Shown here piece by piece: positions 33,572 to 45,900 of a stretch of DNA of 64,000 bases (the first letter of the stretch is position 1; every line of letters starts with the position of its first letter). Source of the DNA: Isoetes taiwanensis (Eukaryota; Streptophyta; Lycopodiopsida; Isoetales; Isoetaceae); NCBI GenBank assembly GCA_021234155.1, contig JAJEKV010000066.1, forward strand, positions 7,634,618 through 7,698,617, in the 5' to 3' direction. Under the pieces are notes generated by a model that saw only the letters and a list, made by a program, of their open reading frames with translations, did no database searches and was not told the origin of the DNA. The translations under genes were made by a program, and so were the position numbers.

Positions 33572-33660
33572 ATTCATGTAAAAAAAAAAAATGGTCTCAT
33601 ACTTACTTAAGGGCATCACAAACCCTAATGGTTCTAAAGTGTTCAAGATTGTTCTAGAAT

Positions 33661-34470
33661 CTAGGGCATGCACAAATATCCCACATGCATAGATGCAAAA
33701 GAGCCTCCTTTTCTAGTATATAAGGAGGCCATACCACTATGAGGATGGGCATTACGGTTCTTGGCTAGAAAGTTCTCTAATACTTTCGAACGGATCACGG
33801 AGTTTATCGGTGATTTGTGTGCTTCCTGAGCATCCATGACCAATATGATAAGCTCTTTCATAGTAGAGGCAAAGATTAGCCTCTCTCTTAATCTTTGCTT
33901 TTGACGCATCGGACAAGAGACCCTCGAATCGCATGATCAATCTCCATAGGCTCGGGCCCAAACCCTCTTTGGATTCTCTGGATGAGACCCGGTGCGGGCA
34001 TAGCTTCTGAGGTGCGAGGTGGGATTGGAAAGACTTGAGTATATGTCTCTTGCTTACGTTAAGTGGGCGATTATCGGCGAATTGCAAATCGATGGCTTCT
34101 TCTAGAGTCGAGGATCCTCCATAGACAACAACATATCTTTGACATCTTAGCATAAGCCACTTCAAAAACAATCTTGAGCGCAACATCATCCCGGCTATAT
34201 CTCTGACAATTTGTGAAATTCGTGCTATCTTGAAGTTGGACGAGAACCTTGTCTGATATTAGTGAGTTTCATAACATCTGTGCACTGTCGATCTGTGTCT
34301 CCGAAGCATGCCTCAAGCTCAACAATAAAAGCAGCAAAGTCCTGCAATTCGGAGGCTCCTTTCTCCAACAAAGGAGTAAACCAACCAAAAGCTAGTCATA
34401 TAAGAAGGGAACCAACCAATCCAACTTGTTCCTGATCTGTGGAATACCTATGGGGATGGAGCTGAATCAC
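33661..34470 (-). pseudogene. Ty3 gag fragment (second element)
   Basis: The minus strand reads in two frames: PHRYSTDQEQVGLV near 34,440; LLEKGASELQDFAAFIVELE with ACFGDTDRQ at 34,390-34,290, a typical gag capsid core; TLEEAIDLQFAD at 34,110-34,070, the usual end of the capsid; and KREANLCLYYERAYHIGHGC at 33,890-33,835, a damaged CCHC knuckle with Tyr for the second Cys. A nucleocapsid tail follows to 33,661. Reading starts right after integrase text of the neighbouring fragment, which is the wrong order for a single element. Confidence 0.75.
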
Positions 34471-34479
34471 AAGCCGAAT

Positions 34480-36480
34480 CCGTTTCAAAAAGTTGCGTCG
34501 AATGACCTTGATGTTCCTTGACAAACTCTCTTACGATGGAACAAATAACCTTGTTCACCACCTCAGGTTGTCCATCAGTTTATGTAATAGATTACCTTAA
34601 CTCAGTTCCCAACTGCATAAGTAATGCCTTACAGAATTTACTGGTATACTTTGTATTATAGTTAGATACAATACCTTTAGGCAACCCATGTAGCCTAAAC
34701 ATCTTCTTGATAAAGAGCGTAGGCTGCGGCATAAAATTTGTCAACTTATTCAAATTGTCAAACAACCATCAATTGCCAATATTCTTGCGAGGACTTGTGG
34801 AAAACCCAACAATAACATCTATAGTAATTGGCATCCCGCGGCTTCACGAATACGTGGGATAAGCGAACACCAAGAGGCTTCTTGTTAAACTTTCTTTATC
34901 CGTTGGGAATGAAGATATCTCTCCACGATCTAGGCCAAATAAAGTATGGTTCAAGCTTTGCCAAATTAAGCCCCCACACGACGATGGCCGATGGGTGCAT
35001 CATGGACTTCTCTAAGAATAAGTGGTAGAAAGTTCAGAACAATGCATAGCTTTGGACCTTTATATAAGAACCATTAACGATCTTATATAAATATGCATTG
35101 CCACTTTGAGCCAACAACCAAATATTCTTATAATCATGGTCGATTGGCATGCTTGCCTTCATTTCCTCAAATGGTTGGATTGTGCTATAAAAAAAGAACA
35201 AAGCGCATAGCGTCTACTTAAAGCATCAGACCACATCTCTTTTTACGGAATGATAATCGAGAAATCATATTCTTTGCATAAAAGCAACCCATTTCAATTG
35301 CCTTTAGATAATGTTTTTACGTGAAACAATGTGCCTAATGCTTTGGTGGTCATTCAAGATATGAGCCGTCGACCCTAAAAGATAATGTCGACACACTTTC
35401 AAAGCATAAATACTTGACCCGAAATTCTTTATCATAAACACTATATCTACTTTCAGGTGTCGGAAAACTTCCGACTTTCATAAGCATTAGGATGACCATC
35501 ACGCATCAAAGCTAGCCCAAAACCATACCACTTGCATCAGCACATAACAAGTAAGATAGACCAAACTTTGGCAAACACAGAACAGGAGGATTAACCATGG
35601 CATCCTTTAAAACTTGGAAAGCAAACTGATGATTATGATTCCATTAGAAAGGAACATCTTTTAAAGTAGCAACAAATATAAATCACGAAGCTAAGCGAGC
35701 AAAATTCTGTACAAACTTCCTATAATAGCGCATAAGCCCATAAAGGAACACAATGCAGCAACTGAAGTAGGTACTGGCCAATCCACAATTGCGTGTACTT
35801 TACTGGGATCAACTTTAAGACCCTCAGTGCAAACAATATGCCCCAAATATTCAATTTCCAATTGGAAAAAGATAATTTTCTTAGGATTTAGAGTCCCTCA
35901 GTCAACAAAAGACCTCTTGCAAATGCAAATAACGATCTTGCTTTCGGACTTCGAAAACCAATACATCATTAAAGAAAATGACAACATAAGCCCCATGCAC
36001 ATCCTCAAATATCGCCCCATTAGTCATAAAAAAGAAGGTGGCATTTGTAAGTCAAATGGCATGACTAAAACTCATAATGTCTAAGCGTTGTCCAGAAATG
36101 CGGTCTTATGCATCTTCGGGTGGAACTTGTAAGTTGCCAACACCCGTACTTAAGATCAAGACGACTAAAAACTTTGGCACCTTGGAACTTTGGCGCCAAG
36201 AACTATCTTTTTTCTGGCCGAACAAGGCGGGGAGCACCAAAAGGTGTAAAACTATAGCGGATCAATCGGCTTGAAGAAACTCATCAAATTCGTTGGCCGA
36301 ATCTTTGTTTGTTGGCCATGCATTCTCAAGAAGGAGCTTGATTAGGCAATTCTTGTCGGGAAGAAGACAAAATAGTGCAAAAGATAGTTTGACACTCATT
36401 CAATGGAGATGCACTAGACTTAACCACCAACTACGAGCGAGTTTTCATTGCCAAACATTTAAACTATTGGAATGGGGTTA
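34480..36480 (-). pseudogene. Ty3 RT-RNase H-integrase fragment (second element)
   Basis: In minus-strand order: KVFSRLDLKYG at 36,180-36,145; a VMPF-like block near 36,060; the catalytic box at 35,976-35,965 reading FFND, where the first catalytic Asp of the family is Asn; EIEYLGHIV and KVDPSKVHAIVDWP at 35,870-35,780. RNase H text ALKVCRHYLLGSTAHILNDH lies near 35,400-35,350. Integrase text follows, with GVRLSHVFV near 34,870 and FRLHGLPKGIVSNYNTKYTS at 34,715-34,655 plus FCKALLMQLGTEL. Stops occur throughout. The element is distinct from the 26-30 kb Ty3 element: its RT has 'LDLKYG' rather than 'MDGFYG'. Confidence 0.85.
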
Positions 36481-36489
36481 GAATAATTT

Positions 36490-37930
36490 TTGTTTTTCAA
36501 CAAGTTCAAAGGTCTCACTCCCGCTAATGGTTCAATTTACCACGGCTGCTATCACGGCCGTAGGTTGGAGCTACAAGTCACCTAAAGCTTCTATCAAGGC
36601 ATTTTGCGGGCTTGAGCTTTCTGTAAGTGCTTGAATTCCTTCTATAGCAGCAATGAAAAAAGCTGGTAAGGAAGGAATTGTCAATGTAAGTGCATTGACA
36701 TAACAATGGACTCAAATGATTAATCTTGTATGGATTTATTAATAACATAATGATGCATAGTAGATAGACCAAATCAAACTTCTCTTCATTTGAACTTAGG
36801 AGTCATTTAATTGCATAGTTGAAAGCTAAATAGGTTGCTTATCTAGATTTTAAACTAATTGTAATTTTAAACTAATTGTAAGTATAGAGGTTTGTGGATG
36901 AAAAGCTTGAACATAAGCTCTATTACAAATGAGCAATCTTAATATGAAAAAGATGTACAGAAGTTCCCCATAGAGCAAAACACATTAACATAGTTAGATC
37001 CTTTGTCACCAATTATTTTGGTACAAAACCAAATTATTTCTTGAGTAATACCATCTACATTGGAGGAATAATGCTAGGGAGGTACATGTTCTTTTATAAA
37101 GTGCTTTTTATTGTTCATTACATTAATAATGAAAATAAACTACCTAAGCATCACAAAACAATTAAGAGAAAAGATTGTTTCAATGAGTTGGTATCTATCA
37201 CCCCGCATGGGTGGATGATATATAGAAAAGTGTTTAGAACTAAGAGTTTTGATCATAACACAATCTGTAATGTCCTCGTGGATGCTCCGTCCTCATGGAT
37301 CTTTGCCAATGTGGCATGGCGTAAAAATACTATCTATCTATTTGTCAAAACATATGTAATTGTATTTCATTTTCTTTTTTTTTTATATTTTCTTGGTTCT
37401 CCGTCTCAATGCAAGTTCGCCTTCTCTTGCCACGTTTTCTTCTCCTGACTAATCTACCCCGTTAAAACATAGAGTCTTATCCAGCAGGTTGGATCCAAGC
37501 GGGCCAGACATGCATTCTACTCTGGCATTATGCGTCGTTAAATCTTTGTAGAGCTCAAAAAATCGCTTCCGCCCTTACTTTGGAGATGCAAGTTTGGGCG
37601 AAAATGTGGGAGCGCAAGTTTATTCTAATTTTGGCAGGACCAATCTAGGCACATTCTCACTAGTGTAGGCATGGCTGGAGATGAAATTGTATTGGGCTCA
37701 GGCATCGTAATTCTAATCTGGCATCGATTGCATGCAATTGACAACAAGTTCCTAGGTTGTAGTTTTTGGAGAGCTTGCGGAAAAACATAGTTTTCTTTGC
37801 CTGCGACTATAAGTTGTGGCATGTTTGGGGGACCAGAGCAAGCAATGAAGCTTAAAATGCAAAACAAAAGAACCCAGAAACATGTAAATAAAGTTAGAAT
37901 TTAGAAGCTTAGATTCTAGGACTCGCGAAC
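36490..37930. other. Unassigned AT-rich stretch with one 135-codon open frame
   Basis: A plus-strand open frame at 37,041-37,448 (135 codons) ends in a hydrophobic F/L/I-rich stretch. It has no recognisable family, and its composition fits AT-rich non-coding DNA. Nothing else was recognised. Confidence 0.4.
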
Positions 37931-38230
37931 ATGAATGTGGAGCCGGCTGACCATGTTATCTATTCCATCTACTCTAGCTTATCAAATCGGGCAAAAATTT
38001 GATTTCTATTCTCCAGAGCCAACTCCATTAACCATCTGCGAACCCATCTGTGGACTGCAGATTTCTCACATGCCTTTAGGCACTCCTGCTCATAGGTGGA
38101 ATAATTCTCAGCAGAATTGAGTTGGCGACTTTCATACGCCACCATCCTACCATCTTGCATGAGTACAATACCAATGGCATAACCACATGCATCCGTGTAA
38201 GCCTCTTAAGGTTTACTCATATCTGGAACC
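37930..38230 (-). pseudogene. Isolated Ty3 RNase H fragment
   Basis: The minus strand gives a damaged ACGYAIGIVL-like N-terminus (38,200-38,165), then open text MQDGRMVAYESRQLNSAENY with STYEQECLKA at 38,160-38,070. This is the first half of a Ty3 RNase H with the catalytic Glu region. Integrase and RT partners are absent on both sides. It may be the downstream remnant of a third element or a displaced part of the 34-36 kb one. Confidence 0.75.
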
Positions 38231-39053
38231 CTTTTTTTTTAAATTGAAGGAATCTTTCTACCTTATATATTGAAATGGAGAGCAAATTGTTTGTCTTGCA
38301 TCATGCTTTACGCAAACTCTCAAAGTATTAGTTTGCAAAAAGTACTCTACAACAAAGAAAACCTTACGTATGATCCTACAATTGAGGGTTTTCAAATCAT
38401 AATATCATCTGACAATCTTTTGAAGGCTTCATATCCTTTAATAGAAGGGCGAGAGATAAATTTCATGTCCAAAGTACAATAAGCTAAGAGGCGGGTTTCA
38501 AACCCAAAGGGAAAATGTCCCTTTGTGCAAGACTATCTGTACATCTCGAGAAAATCATAGTGTATTAAGCTATGCTCTAATGCACCCATGACTACCAAAT
38601 ATAAGCTTCCTTCTAGTTGTCTTCTTGAAGGAAAGGCTGTCTTCTTTAGCATAATAATTATCAACCGTTACCATGCTCCATTGCAATATTATTATTTGAA
38701 GGCTTTGTATGTCTCGACTTAAATGCAACATGCATTGTTTTCCATATTCGAGAATCTAATATGAGTGGAAGTTTCTTAATAAAGATAGGCGGATGGAAGT
38801 TTCTTAATAAAAATTATAGGAAAATGATCAAGAATTAAATAGCGAAATGCATTATCACGGAGGTTTGGATCCTCATATAAATAATTTCTTAGCATTAGAT
38901 ATTCCAATTACGTTTTAAGAATGCGGTGGGAATGGAAATGTGCACATTGTATATCAATTTAGAAGTGTTGAAATGAGTTCTTTTCATTCTCTATCTTGTT
39001 CTAACGTCATCTTGTTGTATATAGAATAAAGCTGGGTTGATAGAGTGTCAAGT
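38230..39053. other. No recognisable gene
   Basis: AT-rich DNA between the RNase H fragment and the LINE-1 tail. Weak continuity with RT-connection text may exist at 38,230-38,460 on the minus strand, but it cannot be confirmed. Confidence 0.4.
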
Positions 39054-39079
39054 AGAGAATAGAATAGAATAGAATAGAG
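39054..39079 (-). repeat. LINE-1 3' tail of GAATA pentamers
   Basis: The plus strand has four to five AGAATA/GAATA units next to GAGTTTTTATTGTC. On the element strand this is AATAAAAA followed by a TATTC repeat, a microsatellite-type tail as made by non-LTR elements that lack poly(A). Confidence 0.7.
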
Positions 39080-39399
39080 TTTTTATTGTCCACGGAGACC
39101 AATTGGCCTATGGGACCCAAACAGGAGGTGCGGCAAGCGTATTACTGCTGGGTTAAAAAATCCCTTCCCACCTCCCCGAAGAGTTGTTTGGGGGAAAAAC
39201 CGTGATAGGAATAGGGTTACTGTCAAATTGTACAAATACAAAGACAAATATATATCATGGGGGACAGAATCAGGTAAGTGCCGAGGACCAAGATGATCTC
39301 GGCGATCCATGATCTCTTAAAGATATGATCCCAACCTCATAGCGAGCTCGTGCTTTCGGCATCTCATCATACATGGGGGGCTAGCGAGCAGACCGACTC

Positions 39400-40090
39400 A
39401 ACATAGGTATCCGAATGTCATCATATGCCAGACAACTCTGAAGGGTGTGGTATTCATCTTCCATAGCTCCAACCTGGAAGCCTTGACAAAGCCTCTCCTG
39501 ACGCAGCTCCCCAATCCATCTCCCCATCTCAATCCAGAGATGGTGTGAACTGTCTTGGATCGATCTGGCGGCTTTTCATGGGTAGATGAGTCTTGAGGGG
39601 ATTTATGTGGCATTGATAATGTGCTGTTTTGACCTGTTCAAAGGTGCTGGCATCCCATAACTTGCTGAGGAAGCATGTGTCAAGGTACTGTCTGAGACTG
39701 TAGTGATTTGCCTCCGTTTTGCGTGGATGCACGTATACGCACATTCAATCGGCGCGGCCGAGCTCTCTTTTCCCACCGGCCCGGGCTTTTAGGCGTTGAG
39801 GCCCCATTCCCCGGTGTAGCGAGGATAGAGGCAGTATCGTCCATCTTGACCACCATACGGAAATAGGCGATGTGCTGTCAAGGGCCCCTCTTTGAAGAGG
39901 CAAGAAACTTCGTTTTCACAGCGGTATTTGGTATGGGATTTGTGGACTTCACCCCGAGGGGTCCGTGCCGAAAGCTTTTGCACTGCTCCAAGTCATTTCA
40001 AGTGGTGAGGGGAAATCAGGGGCCCGGACCTCGACCCCATACAAAAGCCACGGGTTCTACAAGCACCTTGAATAGGTGCGATTGGTGGGC
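39400..40090 (-). pseudogene. LINE-1 ORF2 C-terminal region (copy B)
   Basis: Minus-strand text ANHYSLRQYLDTCFLSKLWD at 39,700-39,640, then AMEDEYHTLQSCLAYDDIRI at 39,465-39,410. The latter resembles the terminal 'DE.H.L..CP.Y...R' motif found after the RT thumb in many LINE ORF2 proteins. The upstream EQVQ-type thumb motif corresponds to copy A 300-420. Confidence 0.7.
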
Positions 40091-40099
40091 TCAATCGTA

Positions 40100-41270
40100 C
40101 AACTCTGCCTTGTGTTTTGCATTGCAAAGAGTGCCTTCCAACTTTATTTGCGGCTCTTGGCCCGGATCAAATTGTCGTTTATGGCGATGGGAACTCTACC
40201 CCCAAATATTTGTGTCGGACACCACTTCAACATTTTGGCCATGATAAATGAGGGTTGGGGCCCTTGGCTGGCGTGCGGACGATAGAACTACCTTGGTTTT
40301 GGCTAAGTTGATGCGCATGTCAATCACCTGACAAAATGTGTCCAGGGCATCAAGATCAGGAGGTCCACATCGTCAGCATAGATCAAATTTGCGATGATGC
40401 AGTGTAAGAGGTGAGCCCCAGTGCCTCTATTATCAGCGAGCCATCTCTCTAGCTAATCAATATACAGGCCAAATCCTTGGCGGACCTCGATACTGCTCTC
40501 GAATGGTTGGCCCGCTGGTTGCAGCTGGCCGGAGCATGTCTCATATAACATGTACATTGCATTCTGTAGTTCGGCAAGGACGTCTAGCTGCTACAATCTT
40601 GCCCACAACTTTTCTCGAGGCATAGTGTCAAAAGCCTTGGCGAAGTCTGGCGGCAATCTGAGATCTTGTCGGTGATTCTTGTTGTCCTCAACCGGGGTTC
40701 TAGCGTGAAGATATGATCTATGGTTGAGTGTCACCGGCTGAATCACGAGCTGGCGAGTGCCCGCGCCTGGCTGCCTCGCCCATCTGTCAGCGCATTTCGA
40801 GGATCGGTGAGGTGCTTTGTAAACACTGAGTTGATCATGATGGTCCGATAGTTGGCTGGGCAGTGTGGGTCTCTTGCCGTGTAGATTGGGACAACCCTAT
40901 TAATGGTCCATTGCGGGGGAAAACCTTCCCGCAATACATTGTTAAACATGTCGGTTAGTATCGGTGCCATGGATGGTCCTGCCTACTTGAGTAACTCTGC
41001 CTGCATGCCATCAAGGTCTGGTGCTTTTCCATTGGCTAGACGTTGCAGTCCCTGTGCTAACTCTGCCTCTGTGATTTCCAGTACTAGGCCCTGCTGGGGG
41101 GTAATGCCACTCGTGCACTCTCGGGTTTGTAGAGTTGTTGTAGGTATTGCCCCCATTGATCTGGAATGATGTTTCGTGTGGGCGGCACTGGCCTCCTGAG
41201 CACTCTTCGCCAGAAGGTCCTGGGATGATGTTCCAGGAGGAAGAATATTTCATGTTGATGGGCCGCAATG
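40100..41270 (-). pseudogene. LINE-1 reverse transcriptase (copy B)
   Basis: Same motif set as copy A 480-1,640. PPQWTINRVVPIY and CPANYRTI are at 40,910-40,830, and the YADD box is near 40,370-40,390. The 40,826-41,290 block looks identical to copy A, while 40,640-40,820 is heavily altered at CTG/CAG sites, moving the frame break relative to copy A. Confidence 0.85.
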
Positions 41271-41329
41271 TACCTGGTCTTTCTAGCCTTAAGGAAAGTC
41301 GCGGTATTGCTTAACTACATCCGTAGAAG

Positions 41330-42480
41330 CGGGATCGTGACTTAAGCGAACTAGCATTTGCATTCTTTGCACTTTCGACGCCGAATCCACAGTTCTGCGA
41401 AAAGTCCCGTAGCTCTCGAGGGTTTGGCTAGAGGCGACTTCTCCCAAAACATCTCTCAGCAGCCAGGGGCGTCAATGAGCTTTGCACTGTTGCTCGGCGT
41501 TGAGCATTGTGAGATGCTTGCGGATCCCAGTAAGCATCACGGGAGTAAGTATGGAAGCTCATAGTCCGATCTGGGTGGGGCATCACGAGGAGGAGGTGTT
41601 AGGCAATGCGGAGCAACTGCCAAGGCATTTTGCAAGTAAAGCGGCCGGTGGTGCGAGTCCACCTCCTCATCCCTACCATGTTCCCACTTTCGAAAACATT
41701 TGCCCGAGATGCATGTCTGCTTTCGACCACCAAAACATAGTCTACTACGCTGGACCCACCTCCCTGGTTCTCCTGTCTGCAAGTGTGCTACCTGGAGGAG
41801 GGCCACTATGCTAGTCCATTGCAAATCACCAGGTCAAAGATCTGCGAGGCGGCAACAAGCTGCCTCCCATGGCGAGACACGAGAATGTCAGCAGATGCCC
41901 TTGGCCAAGCTCCTTCTTAAGGGCTTACGTGGGAGGATCAAATCTCATCGGCTATTCTGTGCCAGTGCGGACATTGAAGTCTCCAATGAGCATGACACTA
42001 CCCGCCTGCTTGTGCTGCTGTATGTCATCGTATAGATTGACATAGGGCTCCAACCTATCCACACCCGGATGGTTGTGATAGAAGTTGCTCTCGGCATGTG
42101 GGAAGTAGCAGGCCGCCACAAAGAGAGGGCTACTGCTTTACCAATTCTACAGCGCACCACGGTACATGTTATGTTTGTACTGTTTTGCACAAAAGCCCGG
42201 CGTGCGGGGCTTGTCACGGAAGTAGTGAGGCGACCCCACCGTGCCCCCTCTTTCCTATGCATTCATTGAAGATGGAGTAGTGATAGTATCCTGGCAAGTC
42301 AGGTAGTCTATGTCCAGCATGCTCCATGTTTCCAAGATGAGGTCCATATTGGCGACAACCGAGTCGAGACTGTCTCCCTTCTGCCATGCGAAGCATAGAC
42401 AATTTCAAGAGACCATGCTCAAGCACAATCCCTATTTTTGGCGGGGAGTTGTTCTGATGGGTTTGGCGGTGGCAGCACAA
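41330..42480 (-). pseudogene. LINE-1 endonuclease (copy B)
   Basis: Retains GKRGHGGVA near 42,250 and the GDFN region near 41,975, in the block that is the same in both copies. The SDHLPL box of copy A reads SHHRPL here (about 41,655), so the catalytic motif differs in a noisy block. Confidence 0.8.
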
Positions 42481-42942
42481 GGGATGGTGGTGGAGGTGGA
42501 GGCAGCATGTGGCATGTTGGCAGTGGCAGGTGAGGCCATTGTAGCAGGGTGTGTAACTGGGGTCGTAGCAAAAGGGCCTCGAGGGTTTGAGGTGCCTGCA
42601 TCAGCATTTGATGGCCTGAAGTTCTGCATCTTTTCCCGGACCAGCCCTGCTACCCCTCCTTGTTTGCGGATACTCTTGACTTTCTCCAACTCATGCCTGC
42701 AATCCTCTTGCTATGTCGGTCGGATCGGTCCGCGTGCGAGGCGGTCCCCTTCAATTGCACGCCCAGTGCGGGATGGCTGTTCGTTCTTGCGCATCTCTGA
42801 CCGTGAAAGTGACTACTCGGAGACGGTTAGGACGCCGGACTCCATGGCGTGTCGCCCTAACAATATTATGCGAGTGTGGAATGCCATTGAGCGGGATGCA
42901 TTAATGCGGGTGAGGTTGATGAGGTGCTTTCCTGCTTCCTCT
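42430..42942 (-). pseudogene. LINE-1 ORF1, C-terminal half (copy B)
   Basis: Equivalent of 2,800-3,320. EKVKSIRKQGGVAGL and the Ser/Thr/Pro tail are kept at 42,689-42,432, while the LKGTALYVDRDL motif of copy A is scrambled here (42,713-42,770). Confidence 0.7.
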
Positions 42943-45900
42943 CACAAGGCCCCCAAAAAATAACTCGCACTAATAATCACCATTGAAACCAGTATAAGTA
43001 TGGTTTTATACAAACAATTAAGTAATATCAACAAAAACCATAGTTTTTCTAGATCTTTGCTTCCTATAGCTTATTTTTTTATGCTAATTTTATACTCTAA
43101 AGTGGTTTTTTAAAATTATTATTAGTTTACGAGATGGTTTTTATTATACATTTTCAACATTACTGTTTAGGATGCTTTGATATACTAGTTGCCATTCTTG
43201 TATAGGTTTTTTGACATGGTTTTTCTGCTATAAGTTTTTTCCTCCTAGTTTCAAAACCATGTTGAATCTTTCCAAATGCATTATGGTCTTTTGAAATAAT
43301 TATTTACTATATATTTAATTATCTTGTTGTTTCCTCTATGCTATTCTAGTATTGCAATTCTTGAAATCAGCAATGATCTTGGGCACAACTTTTTGGAAGC
43401 ATGGCTCGCCACCACGAAATTATGCGGCCATAATTTTTGTGCATCAAACAAACATGTTGTATTTGAAGCAACGTTCATGCTTTCAGCACAATCATAAGGT
43501 AAGCGACTTGAATATTGTCTTTTATGATTATGGATAATACTGATTTGCCGATCCTAACTTGCATTGCCCAAGGTATGAGTTCAAAATCTTGTTGTGAAAG
43601 TGGCCATGATCATTATAAAGTTACTGGGGAAAGAACACACTTCAACCATAATACGATTGATGAAAGGCGGGTCCCATTAAGTTTCAGCTTCTCGTGGATA
43701 TAAAAAAATATATCTATCCATCCATTCATCCATCCATCCATCCTCGCAAACTCTTTAGGTAAGCTTTTTATTTATGTCGTAGATTTTAGCGCGTATATAT
43801 AGTTTCAAACCGTGCCGTGGTTGTAAAAAATATCATTCCATGTTATATACTTAGGAGCCTGTTTTTTGAAATATTTAGTTTCCATTAACGTTAGCTTTCG
43901 TAGCAAGTTGTATAAACTAGTAATGCATATATGTTGCAATGGTTCAATTCAGCATGAATAGAACCATCGTTTCTTGAGAACTTCTTTGGCTCAGGCCTCC
44001 TTTGCCAATTGGGGGGTTCTATGCTCTATTTCTTCAGTGACAAATCTTTCTGCACTCTGTTTCTCCAATTGTATATCTGTTTCTACCAATCTTTGTCGGA
44101 AATTTTGCTCTAACATATTTTTTTATGTAATGGGCCATCTTTAAAGTTGTGGTGAAATGTAGTACTTGAAACAGATTTTCTTCATTATGAAGAAAGGTCA
44201 AAGCAGGGGAGCCAATAGGTCAGGTGGAGAACCTGCATTGGATTTGTACTTGGATTTATGTCAGAAAAATATGGCATCGGGTTATACTATAGCAATGGGT
44301 TCTACTTCTTATTAAGGGCCCTTAAACTTCTTGAACACCTAAAGCCTGCTCCGACCACTAATTCCTTGCGTCGTCAAGAAATGATTAAGGATTTCAAGAT
44401 TCTTTCTAATAAACAATAAAGCGGCAGTGCTTGTCAGTTGTGGCGGCGTCGTTCCAAGAAAATTATGCACTTTTAAATAGACATGACAATAATTTGCACA
44501 ATGCTTATTGATTATATTCTTTTATCCTCCTACTATCTTGCCTTTAGTTTATCTTTTTTTAAACCTTCGAATTATGTTTTTTTTTATATATATATTATAT
44601 ATGGATATGAAAATGTTAGATTCTGCCTAGCTCGATGTATTTAATTATGCTTTTCATGATGGCAATTCAAGGAATCTAAGATGGCAATAGGCACAAGCAC
44701 TAGCCCAATTACCATTTGAAGCAACAACTCAAGATGGTTAGGGAACTTTATTTGATGCAAGGCTTCCTGGCTATCCACGGAATTTATTAGGAGTGGAGAA
44801 TACCTATAAAAAAAAGGAGGGTGCTAATGCATTGTGGGTTGCCCTTAAATATTTTGGAAATGGAGAATGAAACTTGTCTTGAAAATTGAAATAATAAAAA
44901 GGTTCGATTGAGTGTAGCATAGGCTTAGCTCCATAGCGACCAGGTAATTTGCTGCAATCGAGATTTGAGCAAGTCCACAGCTCTTAGATGCAGATAAATC
45001 GGTCTTGGTCTACCCCCTATGCCATATGCAAAAGAAAAGGAGATTGGGCGGATTAATTCGAGGAGGACCGGGCTAGAATGAAGGCTGAAACTTCTGAAGC
45101 AAGTGGACCGGTCTTGAGAAACCAATGGAGTAAAATTGCATGCCCAAAGAATGACATCCACTCTTGAAGGATCCCTTGGCTACAGACAATGAACTAAGCT
45201 GGCTAACAGAGAAAGAAACCCTGCAAGGAAATGAAGAATGACCCACTTGAAAAGCAAACCAGTTAGATGCCAAAGGCATCGTGCACAAGACCTCCGAAGC
45301 TAGAACCAGAGCAAACCAGGGATTTTTGCCATCACTACCGCCTCAGTCCACCACCCCACTTTCATGAAGCCCTCCAATCCCTCTCTGCAGAAACATACCA
45401 AGGTGCCGTTGCCATTGCGAAGTTGGCCAAAGCAACTCCTGCTAGTTTACAAAACATGCCTTACATTGTGATGGAGCTTCACCATGCCATATCGACAAAG
45501 GGATGCAACTAATTCGAATGACTAGATTGAATCCTAGTGGCGGCTTAGCGCCATCGGATAGCCAGTCAACCCATCCTCTTAATGCTACTAGCGCCGCGTG
45601 TGCCAATGTTGCCGTCAACCAACCCTCAAAACTATCTCGGCCATCGAAACAAAAATCCATATGTCGACCCATCAATGAAAGGTTTGCCCTTTGGGCAACC
45701 CAAAAATGCCCAACTATCTCATATGCAAGTGAGCGATCGTCTTATTTAACAACCATGGTCATGTTTGAACCAGCATGAAAAAAAAAAAAACTCCGTGTAT
45801 TTTTTCCTTCGATGTGGCTTTAACATGACACTCACGGAAAAATTCGTCAAAGTCCCACAAAAACCTCGTGTATTTTTTTTTGTTCAAATATGGCCGTGGT

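Noticed and set aside
37041-37448. 135-codon open frame as a membrane protein gene
   Set aside because: AT-rich, F/I/L-rich text of the kind expected from non-coding AT-rich DNA; no family, no neighbouring exon signals.
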